DNA of 64,000 nt, from contig JBAGRR010000001.1 of the NCBI GenBank assembly GCA_036924835.1, positions 3,549,001 through 3,613,000 of the forward strand, written 5' to 3'. The notes under the pieces were generated by a model. It was not told the origin of the DNA, ran no database searches, and was given only the letters and a program-made list of their open reading frames with translations. Below, in pieces: positions 17,293 through 27,288 of this stretch (its first letter is position 1; every line of letters begins with the position of its first letter). Source of the DNA: Nitrobacteraceae bacterium AZCC 1564. Lineage in GTDB: Bacteria > Pseudomonadota > Alphaproteobacteria > Rhizobiales > Xanthobacteraceae. A program made the position numbers and the translations under genes.

Positions 17293-18042
17293 TCAGGCGG
17301 TTACGCCGCCATCGACGTTCAGAACCGTGCCGGTGACGAAGGACGCGCCCGGGCTTGCGAGGAAGACCACGCCTGCGGCGATCTCTTCTGGCGTGCCATA
17401 ACGCTGCAATGCATGCAGCAGGCGCTGCCCTTCGGCTTGCGCGCCATCGGCCGGATTCATGTCGGTGTTGATGGAGCCAGGCTGCAGGACATTCACGGTG
17501 ATGCCGCGAGGGCCAAGATCACGTGCTGCACCTTTGGTGTAGCCGACAATCGCAGCCTTGGTGGCGGTGTAGTCGGCCAATCCCGGAAACGACGCGCGAT
17601 CGGTGAGCCACGAACCGATCGTAACGATGCGGCCGCCTTCACCCATCAGCCTGGAGGCCGACCGGATCGCAGTAATCACACCATTGACATTAATCGCGTA
17701 CTGACGATCGAAGGCAGCGGTGTCGCTGTTCGGATCATCAACTTGGCCGCCAACAGCGACACCCGCATTGTTCACCAGGATATCGAGGCGGCCAAACTGC
17801 GCGGCAACGTCTTTAATCAGCCGATCGACCTCGGATGGGTTCGCCTGGTCTGCCTTGAAGGCTTTTGCCTTCACGCCCTTGGCCTGCAATTCGCGGACAA
17901 CGGCTTCAGCCTTGTCCGGGGATGACGTGTAGCTGATGGCGACATCCGCACCTTCGTCGGCCAAGGCTCTGGCACTTGCCGCGCCAATTCCGCGGGATCC
18001 GCCGGTTACGAGAGCAACCTTTCCCTTGAGTGTCTTGGTCAT
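17293..18042 (-). CDS. Short-chain dehydrogenase/reductase (SDR)
   Basis: A 249-residue classical SDR. It has the NAD(P)-binding TGGSRGIG at about 14-21, ILVNNAG, and the catalytic pair YTATK with an upstream Ser in IGSWL. The C-terminus [14 protein letters not shown] is typical. Substrate unknown. It is divergent from a LysR regulator with a 116-bp gap that carries an inverted repeat, so LysR control is likely. Confidence 0.93.
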   Translation of the reverse strand: MTKTLKGKVALVTGGSRGIGAASARALADEGADVAISYTSSPDKAEAVVRELQAKGVKAKAFKADQANPSEVDRLIKDVAAQFGRLDILVNNAGVAVGGQVDDPNSDTAAFDRQYAINVNGVITAIRSASRLMGEGGRIVTIGSWLTDRASFPGLADYTATKAAIVGYTKGAARDLGPRGITVNVLQPGSINTDMNPADGAQAEGQRLLHALQRYGTPEEIAAGVVFLASPGASFVTGTVLNVDGGVTA

Positions 18043-18111
18043 GGAATTTCTCCGTCAGCTCGTGCTGTTGTTCGGCCCTCTAGCTAGGCTGTTCCGAATG
18101 ATGCATAAATA

Positions 18112-18135
18112 GAAACTATTGAAACTTATCGTTTC
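18112..18135. promoter_or_regulatory. Candidate LysR operator
   Basis: GAAAC at 18112 and 18121 and GTTTC at 18131. GAAACTTATCGTTTC (18121-18135) is a perfect 5-bp-arm inverted repeat with a 5-bp centre, in the short SDR/LysR divergent gap. Confidence 0.45.
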
Positions 18136-18158
18136 CAAAACTGCGATGGGGACACGGG

Positions 18159-19076
18159 ATGTCCAGGCTTCCGGACTTCGAGGGACTGGCGATCTTTGCG
18201 AAGGTCGTCGAAATGCGGTCGTTCGCCGGGGCAGCCACCGAGCTGGCGCTGTCCAAGGCAACGGTGTCCAAGGCGGTCACCCGATTGGAGGAGCGACTCG
18301 GCGCGCGGTTGTTCAACCGCACGTCACGGCAACTGGCGTTAACGGATGCGGGTCAAAGATTGTCAGAGCGCGCCGCGCGGCTGCTTGCCGACGGCGAAGC
18401 CGCGGAGAATGAGGCACTTGCGCAGTCGGTGGTGCCGCGCGGACTGGTCAAGGTCGCGGTCCCGATGACCTACGGCGTGAAGGTCATCGCGCCGCTTCTG
18501 CCGGAATTCCTTGCCGCCTATCCCGAGGTATCGATCGATCTTCACCTGAGTGATGCGACAGTCGATTTGATCGGAGACGGCTTTGATCTCGGGGTGCGCA
18601 TCGGCAGTCTCCCAGACTCGTCTCTGGTTGCGCGCAGGCTCTCCCCGATGCCGCGTCATACCGTCGCCGCGCCGTCCTACCTGAAGAAGTATGGATGCCC
18701 GACACATCCCATGCACCTCGCGCAGCACAAATGCTTTGCATATGCCTATCTTTCGACCGCCAGCGTCTGGCACTACACCAACGCAGCGGGCGAAGAAGCC
18801 TCGGTGCGCCCCTCGGGGCAACTCCGCGTCAACAATGGTGAGGCGTTGCTTGCCGCTCTTATTGCTGGATTGGGGATCGCCGATCTGCCGGATTTCATCA
18901 TCGGCGAGGCACTGGCGTCCGGAAAGGTCGAGGCCATCCTGAAAGATTGGAGGCAACTTGAAGGTTCAGTGCATCTGGTCATGCCGCCCGGCGGTCCTCG
19001 CCCGGCGCGCGTCGAGGTGCTCGCAGACTTTCTGGCGAAGCGTTTATCGGGCGGTTCTATGCGCAAGCGGCGCTAG
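18159..19076 (+). CDS. LysR family transcriptional regulator
   Basis: A 305-residue LTTR. The winged HTH at about 5-63 contains VVEMRSFAGAATELALSKATVSKAVTRLEERLGARLFNRTSR, and the rest is a periplasmic-binding-like effector domain (VKVAVPMTYGVKVIAPLLPEF...). It is divergent from the SDR gene, so probably regulates the SDR-pirin-wrbA group. Its stop codon TAG (19074-19076) is formed by the first bases of a CTAG hairpin element. Confidence 0.93.
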   Translation: MSRLPDFEGLAIFAKVVEMRSFAGAATELALSKATVSKAVTRLEERLGARLFNRTSRQLALTDAGQRLSERAARLLADGEAAENEALAQSVVPRGLVKVAVPMTYGVKVIAPLLPEFLAAYPEVSIDLHLSDATVDLIGDGFDLGVRIGSLPDSSLVARRLSPMPRHTVAAPSYLKKYGCPTHPMHLAQHKCFAYAYLSTASVWHYTNAAGEEASVRPSGQLRVNNGEALLAALIAGLGIADLPDFIIGEALASGKVEAILKDWRQLEGSVHLVMPPGGPRPARVEVLADFLAKRLSGGSMRKRR

Positions 19077-19235
19077 TGTCCCGGTTCTAACGTTCGCATC
19101 ACTTCGAAGCGCTCTCGTTTGCGAACGTTAGAAGGGATACCAGCAACTCTATAGAGCTAGTGCGCTTTTTGGATTTGACGCTCGTACTGGGGACTCGCTG
19201 CAACGTCGGTACGAACGTCAAATCCAGCGCACTAG
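19073..19235. repeat. Paired CTAG hairpin element (inverted copy of the 12208 pair)
   Basis: CTAGTGTCCCGGTTCTAACGTTCGC...GCGAACGTTAGAA (19073 to about 19145), spacer, then CTAGTGCGC...GGATTTGACGCTCG...CGAACGTCAAATCCAGCGCACTAG (19157-19235). The right end of the first hairpin is degenerate (GGGATACCAG). Confidence 0.85.
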
Positions 19236-19262
19236 CCAGCGCCGGTCCGTGAAGTTAGGGTG

Positions 19263-19429
19263 CTAGTGTGGTGGTTCAGAAGTTCGCTCCATCTTTTCCG
19301 CGTGTCTTTCCAGCGAACTTCTGAACCTAAACCACACTAGAATCATTGATTTACTAGTGTCCTCTCGAATCCAAAGTTCGCTACGGAGCGTGCTGCATGG
19401 TGAGGCGAACTTTGGATTCGGGACACTAG
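19263..19429. repeat. Paired CTAG hairpin element (ttcag + gattc types)
   Basis: CTAGTGTGGTGGTTCAGAAGTTCGC...GCGAACTTCTGAACC...CACTAG (19263-19340), spacer AATCATTGATTTA, CTAGTGTCC...GAATCCAAAGTTCGC...GCGAACTTTGGATTCGGGACACTAG (19354-19429). It lies 27 bp from the preceding pair, giving four hairpins in a row before the ggt gene. Confidence 0.88.
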
Positions 19430-19453
19430 CCTCATTCCTGAAGGTTCCATCTC

Positions 19454-21031
19454 ATGCGCAATTTTACAACTCCATCCCGCTCGGTAGCGGTGGGCGAACG
19501 CGGCATGGCCGCAACATCTCATCCGCAGGCCACGCTTGCTGCCCTCGGTATTCTCAAAGCTGGAGGCAACGCGATGGATGCAGCCATTGATGCCGTTGCT
19601 TTGCAGGGTGTGGTGGAGCCGCAGATGACGGGCATCGGCGGCGACTGCTTCGTGCTCTATTCGCCCAAGGCGGGCACGCCGGTGGCGCTGAATGGATCCG
19701 GTCGAGCGCCGGCCAAGACCGATCTCGCGACAGCGATGGCGAAGGGCGCGAAGGAGCTCGGGCCGACCTCAATCGAGGGCGTGACGATTCCAGGCGCGAT
19801 CGATGCGTGGTGCAAGCTCGCCGCTGTTCACGGCAGCAAGTCGCTCGAAGAAATTCTCAAGCCTGCCATCGATGCCGCCGAAAACGGTTTTCGCGTTACG
19901 CCGCGTGTCGCGGCGGACTGGGCGAAATTCAGGGCGCGCCTTGAAAGCAATCCGGCGGCGAAAGAGCATTTTCTGCCCGGCGGCGTGGCTCCGGCCATCG
20001 GCGACAAACGCAGTCAGCCCGCTCTCGGCAAGACGTTGCGCCGCATCGCCCGTGAAGGTCGTTCGGCCTTCTATGAAGGCGAGGTGGCCGAAGAGCTGGT
20101 CACGGTGCTGCAAGGCCTGGGTGGTGTGCATACGGTCGAGGACTTCGCGGCGCACGTCTCGGAAGATGTGACGCCGATTTCGACCAAGTATCACGGCTAC
20201 GATGTTCTCGAATGCCCGCCGAACGGGCAGGGACTTGCCGCATTGATGATCCTGCGCGTGCTCGCTGGATATGACATCAAGTCTCTGTCGGAGGTGGACC
20301 GTGTCCATCTTCTGGCTGAGGCAACGAAAGCTGCCTATCGCGCGCGTGATGCGTTCTTCTGCGATCCGGCGCACGGCAAAGTCGATGCCGCGCATTTCCT
20401 TTCCGATGGCTACATCGGCAGGATCCGCAGCAAGATCGACTTGAAGCGCGCGAGCGGCAAAGCCGACTGGGACGATATCGAACACACCGACACTGTTTAT
20501 GTAACGGTGGTGGACCGTGATCTGAATGCGGTCTCATTCATCAACTCGCTGTTCAATCCGTTCGGCAGCGGCATCTATGCGCCAAAGTCGGGTGTGCTCT
20601 TGCACAATCGTGGTTATGGCTTCAGGCTGGTGCCGGGACATCCGAATGCACTCGCGCCCAACAAGCGGCCGATGCACACCATCATTCCCGGCATGGTGAC
20701 GAAGGATGGGCGCTGCCAGATGCCGTTCGGCGTGATGGGCGGCCACTATCAGGCGACTGGCCACGCCAACTTCCTGTCCAATGTGTTCGATCTTGGCATG
20801 GACATTCAGGCCGCATCCGAAGCGCCGCGGTCGTTTGACTTCGATGGCGTCCTGTCTCTGGAGACGACCTTTGGGAAGGATATCGGCGCGGAGCTTGCAG
20901 CGCGTGGTCACAACGTGAGCTGGTCGGATTCAGCAATCGGTGGTTGTCAGGCGATCTGGATCGATCACGGACGAGGCCTACTCCTCGGCGCGAGCGACCA
21001 TCGCAAGGATGGCGTCGCGCTCGGCCTGTAA
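19454..21031 (+). CDS. ggt: Gamma-glutamyltransferase family protein
   Basis: A 525-residue Ntn-hydrolase of the GGT family. [27 protein letters not shown] and ALNGSGRAP are the large-subunit motifs. The autoprocessing site is in [14 protein letters not shown], with the second Thr as probable new N-terminal nucleophile, followed by [12 protein letters not shown] and a PNKRPMHTI segment. There is no signal peptide, so it differs from periplasmic E. coli GGT and may be a cytoplasmic member acting on a gamma-glutamyl compound or cephalosporin-like amide. Confidence 0.9.
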   Translation: MRNFTTPSRSVAVGERGMAATSHPQATLAALGILKAGGNAMDAAIDAVALQGVVEPQMTGIGGDCFVLYSPKAGTPVALNGSGRAPAKTDLATAMAKGAKELGPTSIEGVTIPGAIDAWCKLAAVHGSKSLEEILKPAIDAAENGFRVTPRVAADWAKFRARLESNPAAKEHFLPGGVAPAIGDKRSQPALGKTLRRIAREGRSAFYEGEVAEELVTVLQGLGGVHTVEDFAAHVSEDVTPISTKYHGYDVLECPPNGQGLAALMILRVLAGYDIKSLSEVDRVHLLAEATKAAYRARDAFFCDPAHGKVDAAHFLSDGYIGRIRSKIDLKRASGKADWDDIEHTDTVYVTVVDRDLNAVSFINSLFNPFGSGIYAPKSGVLLHNRGYGFRLVPGHPNALAPNKRPMHTIIPGMVTKDGRCQMPFGVMGGHYQATGHANFLSNVFDLGMDIQAASEAPRSFDFDGVLSLETTFGKDIGAELAARGHNVSWSDSAIGGCQAIWIDHGRGLLLGASDHRKDGVALGL

Positions 21032-21040
21032 CAATCCCGC

Positions 21041-21080
21041 ATCTCGCATATCCAGCTTTCGGTCGGATATGCGAGATGTT
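21041..21080 (+). terminator. Rho-independent terminator
   Basis: ATCTCGCATATCC-(loop)-GGATATGCGAGAT followed by GTTTTT, 10 nt after the ggt stop. Confidence 0.8.
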
Positions 21081-21092
21081 TTTCCCCTACAT

Positions 21093-21413
21093 TTATATGC
21101 TGCCGTACTGCATGAAGAAGCACCGCCTCTCTCCAGCGTAGTTGTGGCATCGCCATGTTTTGCCATCTTCGCTGGGCGTCGCTTGGTCGAAGGGAACAAG
21201 CTCCTTGAAGCGGGTGAGCCAGATTCCGTCGGGGCGCACCTGAACTTCCTCGGAACTCAACTGCTCGCAATCGGTGGGACCACAACAATGGACCCCATCG
21301 GCGCCTCTGTAAGCTCCCTCGGCGATCCAGTTCGGTCGCCCTTGCGCATCGTGAGCAAATCCGGCGCGAGTCAACAAACTCATCGCCAGCAGCAAGAAAA
21401 TGATTGAACGCAT
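21093..21413 (-). CDS. Secreted Cys-rich hypothetical protein
   Basis: A 106-residue protein from the ATG at 21413. It has an N-terminal signal peptide (MRSIIFLLLAMSLLTRAGFAH) and then conserved Cys motifs HCCGPTDCEQL, WRCHNYAG and RRCFFMQ, five or six cysteines likely to be disulphide-bonded in the periplasm. It resembles uncharacterised Bradyrhizobium proteins. GGAGG lies just upstream (part of GAAGGAGGTGATG). Function unknown. Confidence 0.72.
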   Translation of the reverse strand: MRSIIFLLLAMSLLTRAGFAHDAQGRPNWIAEGAYRGADGVHCCGPTDCEQLSSEEVQVRPDGIWLTRFKELVPFDQATPSEDGKTWRCHNYAGERRCFFMQYGSI

Positions 21414-21504
21414 CACATCACCTCCTTCAAGGTGTATGCGAAGCACTAATCATGCCAAATGAAAGGCGGACTGGGCAAGGCCGTATGGCTCAGTGCAATT
21501 TTTT

Positions 21505-21552
21505 TTGAAGCGGAGCTTCACGATGAGGCGAACTTTGGATTCGGGACACTAG
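21505..21552. repeat. Truncated CTAG hairpin (right half only)
   Basis: Only the right arm GAGGCGAACTTTGGATTCGGGACACTAG remains, matching the end of the second hairpin at 19429. The CTAG gives the stop codon of the adjacent dehalogenase gene. Confidence 0.7.
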
Positions 21553-22295
21553 CCCGCTTCGATCTCCGCGATCTTCGGTAAGTCCGTCAACGCAGCGATG
21601 CGATAATCCGGTTCCCAGCCGTACTCGTCCATCTGCATCCGCAGTGCCTTGAACATCGACAATGGACGAACAAGATCGGCATTCTTGAATTCACTCGCCA
21701 TAGCTTGTGGCGTCACGCGTTCAATCCAGGCCACGTTGAGTCCAAACGCCTTCGCGCCGCATGCATCAAACGGATTGGACGAAACGAAGAGCACTTCATG
21801 TGGCTTCACGCCGAGGTTCGATTCGATCAGGGTATAGGTTTGCGGGCTTGGCTTGTAGGTTTTGGTGGAGTCGATGCTGATCGTTGCGTCGAGAACTTGG
21901 TTGAGACCGGTATTGTGGACCAGCGCATTCAGCATGTCGGTGCTGCCGTTTGACAGGATTGCAAGCTTGCGGCGCTTCAATGCAGCGAGTGCGTCTTTCG
22001 CATCAGGATAGAGGTCGAGGTGAACATACTTGTCCATGATGCGATCAAAGACAGTGTCACTGAACGAGAGGCCAAGCGTCCGGAGTGTGAAGACCAGCGA
22101 CTGACGGGTGATGACTGAGAAATCTTCGTATCGTCCCATCAGCGAGCGCAGCCAGGTATATTCAAGCTGCTTCAATCGCCAGATCTGACTGATGAGCTCG
22201 CCATAGCCGGGAAATGCTTCATCAGTGACTGAAGTCACCGACTGCACATCGTAAAGCGTGCCATAGGCATCGAATACAACCGCTTTGATCGTCAT
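21549..22295 (-). CDS. (S)-2-haloacid dehalogenase, type II
   Basis: A 248-residue HAD enzyme from the ATG at 22295. The nucleophile is in VVFDAYGTLYDV (Asp about 8), motif II in LAILSNGSTDML, the Lys in TKTYKPSPQTY and the acidic motif in LFVSSNPFDACGAKAFG. These are the L-2-haloacid dehalogenase residues: hydrolysis of 2-haloalkanoates to 2-hydroxy acids. Its stop codon TAG lies in a truncated repeat. The ORF could start at 22334, but the chosen ATG matches family N-termini. Confidence 0.9.
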   Translation of the reverse strand: MTIKAVVFDAYGTLYDVQSVTSVTDEAFPGYGELISQIWRLKQLEYTWLRSLMGRYEDFSVITRQSLVFTLRTLGLSFSDTVFDRIMDKYVHLDLYPDAKDALAALKRRKLAILSNGSTDMLNALVHNTGLNQVLDATISIDSTKTYKPSPQTYTLIESNLGVKPHEVLFVSSNPFDACGAKAFGLNVAWIERVTPQAMASEFKNADLVRPLSMFKALRMQMDEYGWEPDYRIAALTDLPKIAEIEAG

Positions 22296-22425
22296 TCGGT
22301 CCATCCAAGAAAATCGAGTGGATTGGGCTAGCATCCGGCGTTAGGAGCTATTTCACCAATTCACGCTAACACAGTGGACTGTGTAGAATCCGTTTATTCT
22401 TTTCTTTTTTTTCGGAAGGTCCTCC

Positions 22426-24105
22426 ATGCTCGGTAACTTGCGAATTTCTTCCAAGCTCCTGATCATGGTTGCCCTGTCAGTCCTCGGCATTGTTGTCGTA
22501 GCGGGCGTGGGCCTCTCGGCACTCAAGCATAATTTGCTAGAGGATCGCAAAGCCAAGCTTCAGGACCTTGTTCTTCTCACGCGCCAGGCGCTCGAGAACG
22601 ATTACGAGTCGTCCCGCAAGGCGGGGCTTTCAGAGCAGCAGGCCGTTGAAAAAGGCAAGGCGCTGCTGCGCGGCCTGCGTTTCGGTAAGGATGACTACTT
22701 CTACTCCTTCAACAAGGAAGGCGTTCTTCAGTCGCATCCCAATCCGAAAATTGAAGGCAAGAACCTTTATGCCGTGCCGGATTCGGACGGCGTGTTCTAT
22801 ACCCGGGCGCAGATCGAAATCGCAGCCAAGGGCGGGGGTTTCGTGGCCTATCGCTTCCCCCGCGCAGGTTCGGACTATCCCCTTCCGAAGATTTCCTATG
22901 CGGCCGAATTCAAGCCCTATGGATGGACCATTGGCGGTGGCATCTATCTCGACGACGTGGACGCGATCTTTTGGACGCAGATCATGAAGATCGGTGCGAT
23001 CGTTGTGGCTACGCTTCTGCTGGTTGTCGGCATGTGTCTGCTGCTTGGCCGCAGCATTGTGCGCCCCATTACCGCCATGACTACCGTGATGCGCAAACTC
23101 GCTGATGGTGACACGGCGACCGTGATCCCGGCTCAGGAGCGCCGCGACGAAGTCGGTGCAATGGCCCAGTCGGTTCAGGTCTTCAAGGACAATATGATCG
23201 AGGCGATGCGGCTGCGTGGCGAACAGGACAGCATGAAGAGCCATACCGAAACTGAGAGAAAAGCTTTCCTCGGCAAGATGGCTGATGACTTCGAGATGGG
23301 CATTCGCAGTTCGCTCGATGCGGTCGCAGGAGCGGCCACCGATATGCGCTCGACATCGGCAAGCATGACAGCCACCGCTGAGGAAGCAAGCCATCAGGCC
23401 ACGAGCGTAGCCGCAGTGGCGGAACAAGCCTCAGCGAACGTGCAGGCAGTCGCTGCGGCGACCGAAGAGCTGTCTTCCTCGGTTTCCGAAATTGGACGTC
23501 GAGTCGCGGAATCGACTCGGATCGCCGGGCAGGCGGTAGAGCAGGCCAACCGCACCAATGTGACCGTTCAGGGTCTGTCCGCGGCGGCGCAAAAGATCGG
23601 TGACGTGGTCAAATTGATCAGCGACATTGCTGGGCAGACCAATCTTCTCGCCTTGAATGCGACCATCGAAGCGGCTCGTGCCGGTGAGGCAGGCAAGGGA
23701 TTTGCCGTGGTGGCGAGCGAGGTCAAGTCGCTCGCCAGCCAGACGGCGAAGGCCACCGAAGAGATTTCAGCGCAGGTCGCGGCCATGCAGGGCGCGACCA
23801 CTGAGGCTGTCCAGGCCATCGAGGGCATCGGCGGAACGATCGGAACGATCAACGAAATCGCCACGGCGATCGCATCGGCTGTAGAGCAGCAAGGTTCTGC
23901 GACTCAGGAGATCGCCCGCAATGTCCAGGAAGCAGCGCAGGGGACCGGCATGGTCTCGAGCAATATTGCCGGAGTGAACAACGCAGCGACCGAAACCGGC
24001 GCCGCGGCGGGGCAGGTCCTTGTCTCCGCCGAGCAGCTCAACAGTCAGGCTGCGCTGCTGCGCGCGGACGTCGATCGCTTCCTCGCCAGCATCCGCGCGG
24101 CATAG
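22426..24105 (+). CDS. Methyl-accepting chemotaxis protein with single Cache domain
   Basis: A 559-residue chemoreceptor. It has TM1 at about 11-31, a periplasmic sCache_2-type domain ([27 protein letters not shown]), TM2 at about 188-208, HAMP ([14 protein letters not shown]...), and a long cytoplasmic coiled coil with the signalling tip [33 protein letters not shown]. The ligand is probably a small carboxylate, as for related sCache_2 receptors, but this is inference. The C-terminus lacks a CheR-tethering pentapeptide. Confidence 0.95.
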   Translation: MLGNLRISSKLLIMVALSVLGIVVVAGVGLSALKHNLLEDRKAKLQDLVLLTRQALENDYESSRKAGLSEQQAVEKGKALLRGLRFGKDDYFYSFNKEGVLQSHPNPKIEGKNLYAVPDSDGVFYTRAQIEIAAKGGGFVAYRFPRAGSDYPLPKISYAAEFKPYGWTIGGGIYLDDVDAIFWTQIMKIGAIVVATLLLVVGMCLLLGRSIVRPITAMTTVMRKLADGDTATVIPAQERRDEVGAMAQSVQVFKDNMIEAMRLRGEQDSMKSHTETERKAFLGKMADDFEMGIRSSLDAVAGAATDMRSTSASMTATAEEASHQATSVAAVAEQASANVQAVAAATEELSSSVSEIGRRVAESTRIAGQAVEQANRTNVTVQGLSAAAQKIGDVVKLISDIAGQTNLLALNATIEAARAGEAGKGFAVVASEVKSLASQTAKATEEISAQVAAMQGATTEAVQAIEGIGGTIGTINEIATAIASAVEQQGSATQEIARNVQEAAQGTGMVSSNIAGVNNAATETGAAAGQVLVSAEQLNSQAALLRADVDRFLASIRAA

Positions 24106-24211
24106 GCTGATCGCCGCCGTCGCTTCCAAAGCTATCGATCGTTCATAAGCGGCGTCGTCCGTCGCGACATAGGCTTGTCGCGGAAGTGTCCGATCAGCGT
24201 TTGTGTGCCTC

Positions 24212-24375
24212 CTAGTGTGGTGGTTCAGAAGTTCGCTTCATTTTCTCCGCGCGTCCTCCAGGCGAACTTCTGAACCAGAACCACACTAGAACCATAAATT
24301 TGCTAGTGTCCTGAATCCGAAGTTCGCTACGGTATGTGCTGCATTTTGAGGCGAACTTCGGATTCAGGACACTAG
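24212..24375. repeat. Paired CTAG hairpin element (ttcag + gattc types)
   Basis: 24212-24289 CTAGTGTGGTGGTTCAGAAG...CACTAG; spacer AACCATAAATTTG; 24303-24375 CTAGTGTCCTGAATCCGAAG...CTTCGGATTCAGGACACTAG. Here both arms carry the change TCCTGAATC / GATTCAGGA relative to other copies. Confidence 0.88.
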
Positions 24376-24422
24376 AGTGTGCTAGTCACACCGCATAAAA
24401 AATAAAACTTGGGAGGTTAGGA

Positions 24423-25421
24423 ATGAATCGGCGTGAGATTCTCAAAGCCGGAGCGGCCCTGCCGCTGGCGCAACTGGCATGGCCTGCATCGTCCGGAAAC
24501 GCGCAGGCACAGGCGGCTTGGCCGACGCGTAATATCACCATGATTGTACCGTTTCCGGCCGGCGGTCAGGCGGACCTTGCCGCGCGTCCGGTCGCGGCCG
24601 CGCTGGAGAAGATCGTCGGCAAGCCGGTGATCGTGGACAACCGGGCAGGCGGTGCCGGTGGATCCGTCGGCAACGCAGCCGCCGCGCGAGCAGAGCCGGA
24701 CGGCTATACGCTGCTGATGACGTTGTCCTCGCTGGCTGTGTTGCCGGAAGCGGACCGGCTGTTTGATCGTCCGGTGGCATATGAGGTCTCGCAATTCGCG
24801 CCGGTCGCGCGCGTTCTTGCCGATCCGACCATGCTTGCCGTTCCCGCTTCCGCTCCCTGGAAAACGGTGGAGGAATTCGTTGCCGACGCCAAAAAGCGGC
24901 CTGGCGAAATTCCCTACGGTTCGTCGGGGCCCTACGGCACGCTTCACATTGCGATGGAGATGTTTGCTGCCAGTGCCGGCATCAAGCTGCTGCACGTGCC
25001 CTTCCGCGGCGCAGGACCGGCGCTGACTGGATTGCTCACCGGCACCGTGCAAGCGGTGGCGTCAGCGCCCGGCACGCTTCGCGCGCAGGTCGATGACGGC
25101 AAGATGCGAGTCCTGGCCTGCTGGGGGGCACAGCGCGTGCCAAGCTTCCCCGACACACCGACGTTCCAGGAGCTCGGTTACAAGGATGTCGAATTCTACA
25201 TCTGGGCCGGCCTGTTTGCTCAAAAGGCTTTGCCTGAGCCGATCATGACCAAGCTGCGAGATGGAATGCGCGAAGCCGTGTTGGCGCCGGAAGTGAAGAA
25301 AACCTTCGAGACAGCCGGAAGCCCGGTTGCCTACATGGATGCGCCGGAATTTGCCAAATTCGTCGAAAGCGACAGCGCGCGTCTGATCGCCGCCGTCAAG
25401 AAAATCGGCAAGGTCGAATGA
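24423..25421 (+). CDS. Tripartite tricarboxylate transporter substrate-binding protein (TctC/Bug)
   Basis: A 332-residue binding protein with a Tat-like leader (MNRREILKAGAALPLAQLAWP). TctC motifs are ITMIVPFPAGGQADLAARPV, VIVDNRAGGAGGSVGNAAAARAEPDGYT, IPYGSSGPYGTLHI and RVPSFPDTPT. GGGAGGTTAGGA precedes the ATG. It is followed 57 nt later by an FAH-family hydrolase on the same strand, suggesting uptake and breakdown of one carboxylic acid. No TctAB partner here. Confidence 0.9.
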   Translation: MNRREILKAGAALPLAQLAWPASSGNAQAQAAWPTRNITMIVPFPAGGQADLAARPVAAALEKIVGKPVIVDNRAGGAGGSVGNAAAARAEPDGYTLLMTLSSLAVLPEADRLFDRPVAYEVSQFAPVARVLADPTMLAVPASAPWKTVEEFVADAKKRPGEIPYGSSGPYGTLHIAMEMFAASAGIKLLHVPFRGAGPALTGLLTGTVQAVASAPGTLRAQVDDGKMRVLACWGAQRVPSFPDTPTFQELGYKDVEFYIWAGLFAQKALPEPIMTKLRDGMREAVLAPEVKKTFETAGSPVAYMDAPEFAKFVESDSARLIAAVKKIGKVE

Positions 25422-25477
25422 TACACGACGTCAATTTAAGTCATCTGTCCCCTGTTCAGCACTGAGTGGAATCCAAA

Positions 25478-26341
25478 ATGAAGTTTGCTTCGTTCTCACA
25501 TAAAGGCTCAGCTCATATCGGTGTGGTTGATGCCTCAGCCGGCCGCGTGCGGCCGGTCAGCGGTGTCACCGGTATGATCGATCTGATTGCGCGCTATGAT
25601 CAGATCAAGTCGTCGCTGAAGTCGGATGGCGCCGATATTGCGCTGTCCGATGTGAAGCTGCTTGCTCCGATTGCAACGCCAGCGCGTAACATCATCTGTG
25701 TCGGCAAGAATTACGGCGAGCATGCGCGCGAGTTCTCGAACAGCGGTTTCGAGGCAGGTGCAGTGAAGGGTGCGGAGATCGACGCATATCCCGCCGTGTT
25801 CTCGAAGGGGCCCAATACGGTTGTGGGTCCCCACGATGACGTGAATCTCCACGCGAGGATTACTTCAAGTGTCGATTACGAGGTCGAACTCGCCCTGGTG
25901 ATCGGCAAGGGCGGTCGCGACATTTCAAAGGCGGACGCTTATCGCCACATCTTCGGCTATACGATCGTCAATGACGTGACGGCACGCGATCGGCAGAAGA
26001 ATCACAAGCAGTGGTTTCTCGGCAAGACGCTCGACACCTTCTGCCCGATGGGGCCATGGATCACCACGAGCGATGAGCTCGATCCGGAAAACCTTGATGT
26101 CAAATGCTGGGTCAATGGCGAGCTGCGGCAGAACGCCAACACGCGCGACCTGATCTTCGACATTCCTACACTGGTGTCCACGATTTCCGCGGGCATGGCG
26201 CTGGTGCCGGGTGACATCATTGCGACCGGTACGCCAGCCGGTGTTGGGATTGGCTTCAACCCGCCGAAATTCCTGAAGTCAGGTGACGTCGTGGCGATGG
26301 AAATCTCGAACATCGGCCGGATCGAGAACAAGTTCGTCTAA
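25478..26341 (+). CDS. Fumarylacetoacetate hydrolase family protein
   Basis: A 287-residue FAH-fold enzyme from the ATG at 25478. Metal ligands are in VDYEVELALVIGKGG and IVNDVTARDRQ; ICVGKNYGEHA is the substrate-binding start; TGTPAGVGIGFNPP and LKSGDVVAMEISNIGRIEN form the family C-terminus. Such proteins are acylpyruvate hydrolases, oxaloacetate decarboxylases or catechol-pathway hydratases; which one cannot be told. It probably works with the upstream binding protein. Confidence 0.88.
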   Translation: MKFASFSHKGSAHIGVVDASAGRVRPVSGVTGMIDLIARYDQIKSSLKSDGADIALSDVKLLAPIATPARNIICVGKNYGEHAREFSNSGFEAGAVKGAEIDAYPAVFSKGPNTVVGPHDDVNLHARITSSVDYEVELALVIGKGGRDISKADAYRHIFGYTIVNDVTARDRQKNHKQWFLGKTLDTFCPMGPWITTSDELDPENLDVKCWVNGELRQNANTRDLIFDIPTLVSTISAGMALVPGDIIATGTPAGVGIGFNPPKFLKSGDVVAMEISNIGRIENKFV

Positions 26342-26345
26342 TCGC

Positions 26346-26382
26346 TTCCGGCGCAGCCTCATCAATCAAGGCTGCGCCGGAA
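26346..26382. terminator. Bidirectional terminator between FAH and ybaK genes
   Basis: TTCCGGCGCAGCC-(11 nt)-GGCTGCGCCGGAA, a perfect 13-bp stem between convergent genes. It contains the last codons and stop of the ybaK-like gene. Confidence 0.6.
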
Positions 26383-26845
26383 TGGCGACTTCGCTGACGT
26401 CGACCCATTCCGCCTTTGTCAACTCGGCCATGCGTTGTGGTGAAATACGAACGGCGCTGTTGACTGAGCCGGCTGCGGGCACGACCTTCGCAAACTGCTT
26501 CAGCGACACATCGCAATAAATAGCCAGCGGCGTCTTCAGGCCGAACGGACATATGCCGCCCACCGGATGTCCGGTCGCATCGAGTGCTTCTTCGGCGCTC
26601 AGCATGCGGGGCTTCCCGCCGAAAACGGCACGAGCTTTCTTATTGTCGAGCCGCGCGGTGCCGCACGTCACCACCAGGAGCACGCGGTCGCCGACACGCA
26701 GTGACAATGTCTTTGCGATTTCCGCAGGTGTGACGTCGAAGGCCTCGGCCGCCAGCGTAACGGTGGCGGAACTCTTATCCGATTCAATGACGGAAATGTC
26801 CGGTGCCTTTTCTGCAAAGAACGCGCGAACCGATTCGATGCTCAT
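26366..26845 (-). CDS. YbaK/EbsC family aminoacyl-tRNA deacylase
   Basis: A 159-residue single-domain editing protein. The catalytic Lys is in PAEIAKTLSLRVGDRVLLVV (about 46) and the signature GHPVGGICPFGL is present. Such proteins hydrolyse mischarged Cys- or Ala-tRNAPro in trans. Whether it is YbaK-like (Cys) or ProX-like (Ala) is not settled. It stands in a divergent pair with the DUF3175 gene and converges with the FAH gene. Confidence 0.88.
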   Translation of the reverse strand: MSIESVRAFFAEKAPDISVIESDKSSATVTLAAEAFDVTPAEIAKTLSLRVGDRVLLVVTCGTARLDNKKARAVFGGKPRMLSAEEALDATGHPVGGICPFGLKTPLAIYCDVSLKQFAKVVPAAGSVNSAVRISPQRMAELTKAEWVDVSEVAIPAQP

Positions 26846-26907
26846 GCTTTGTCCTGTCAGGAAGAATCCGCGCGAACCGCGCGAGAGAAGGTGCAGGGAG
26901 ACCTAGC

Positions 26908-27288
26908 ATGGTACGAACCGCCCGCAAATCCGCAACAACCCGTACGACGGCGCGCAGGTCAACACCACGGAAGGCGCGAAAAACGTCGTCCGCACGCAAG
27001 AGCGCAAAGCGCCCGATCCGCAAATGGTCAGGCCGTGTCACCGCGACAAGTGACGCCCTGGATCTCAAAAAGGATGTCTTCAAGCTGGACAGCCCGAAAG
27101 CGATCGCGCGCTCCCTGAAACGTTCAGCCGAGCAGAGTCATCGGCGCAAAAGCGATCCGTATCGCTCGGCAATGTCGATGCTGGTTTTCTATATCAACCG
27201 GGCTGGCAAGAACCTTCCCGCAACCCGCAAGCGTAAGCTCGAGGCTGCGAAAGGCGAGCTGCGCAAGGCTTTCGGTAAAGCGAGTTAG
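26908..27288 (+). CDS. DUF3175 protein with histone-like basic tail
   Basis: A 126-residue protein. The first 35 residues are Arg/Lys/Thr/Ala-rich (RKSATTRTTARRSTPRKARK), resembling histone H1 tails. The DUF3175 core follows: KWSGRVTATSDALDLKKDVF, DSPKAIARSLKRSAEQSHRR and YRSAMSMLVFYINRAGKNL. Nucleic acid binding is a reasonable inference; function unknown. The ATG at 26908 has GGGAG 8 nt upstream. The stop TAG (27286-27288) is formed by the first bases of a hairpin element. Confidence 0.8.
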   Translation: MVRTARKSATTRTTARRSTPRKARKTSSARKSAKRPIRKWSGRVTATSDALDLKKDVFKLDSPKAIARSLKRSAEQSHRRKSDPYRSAMSMLVFYINRAGKNLPATRKRKLEAAKGELRKAFGKAS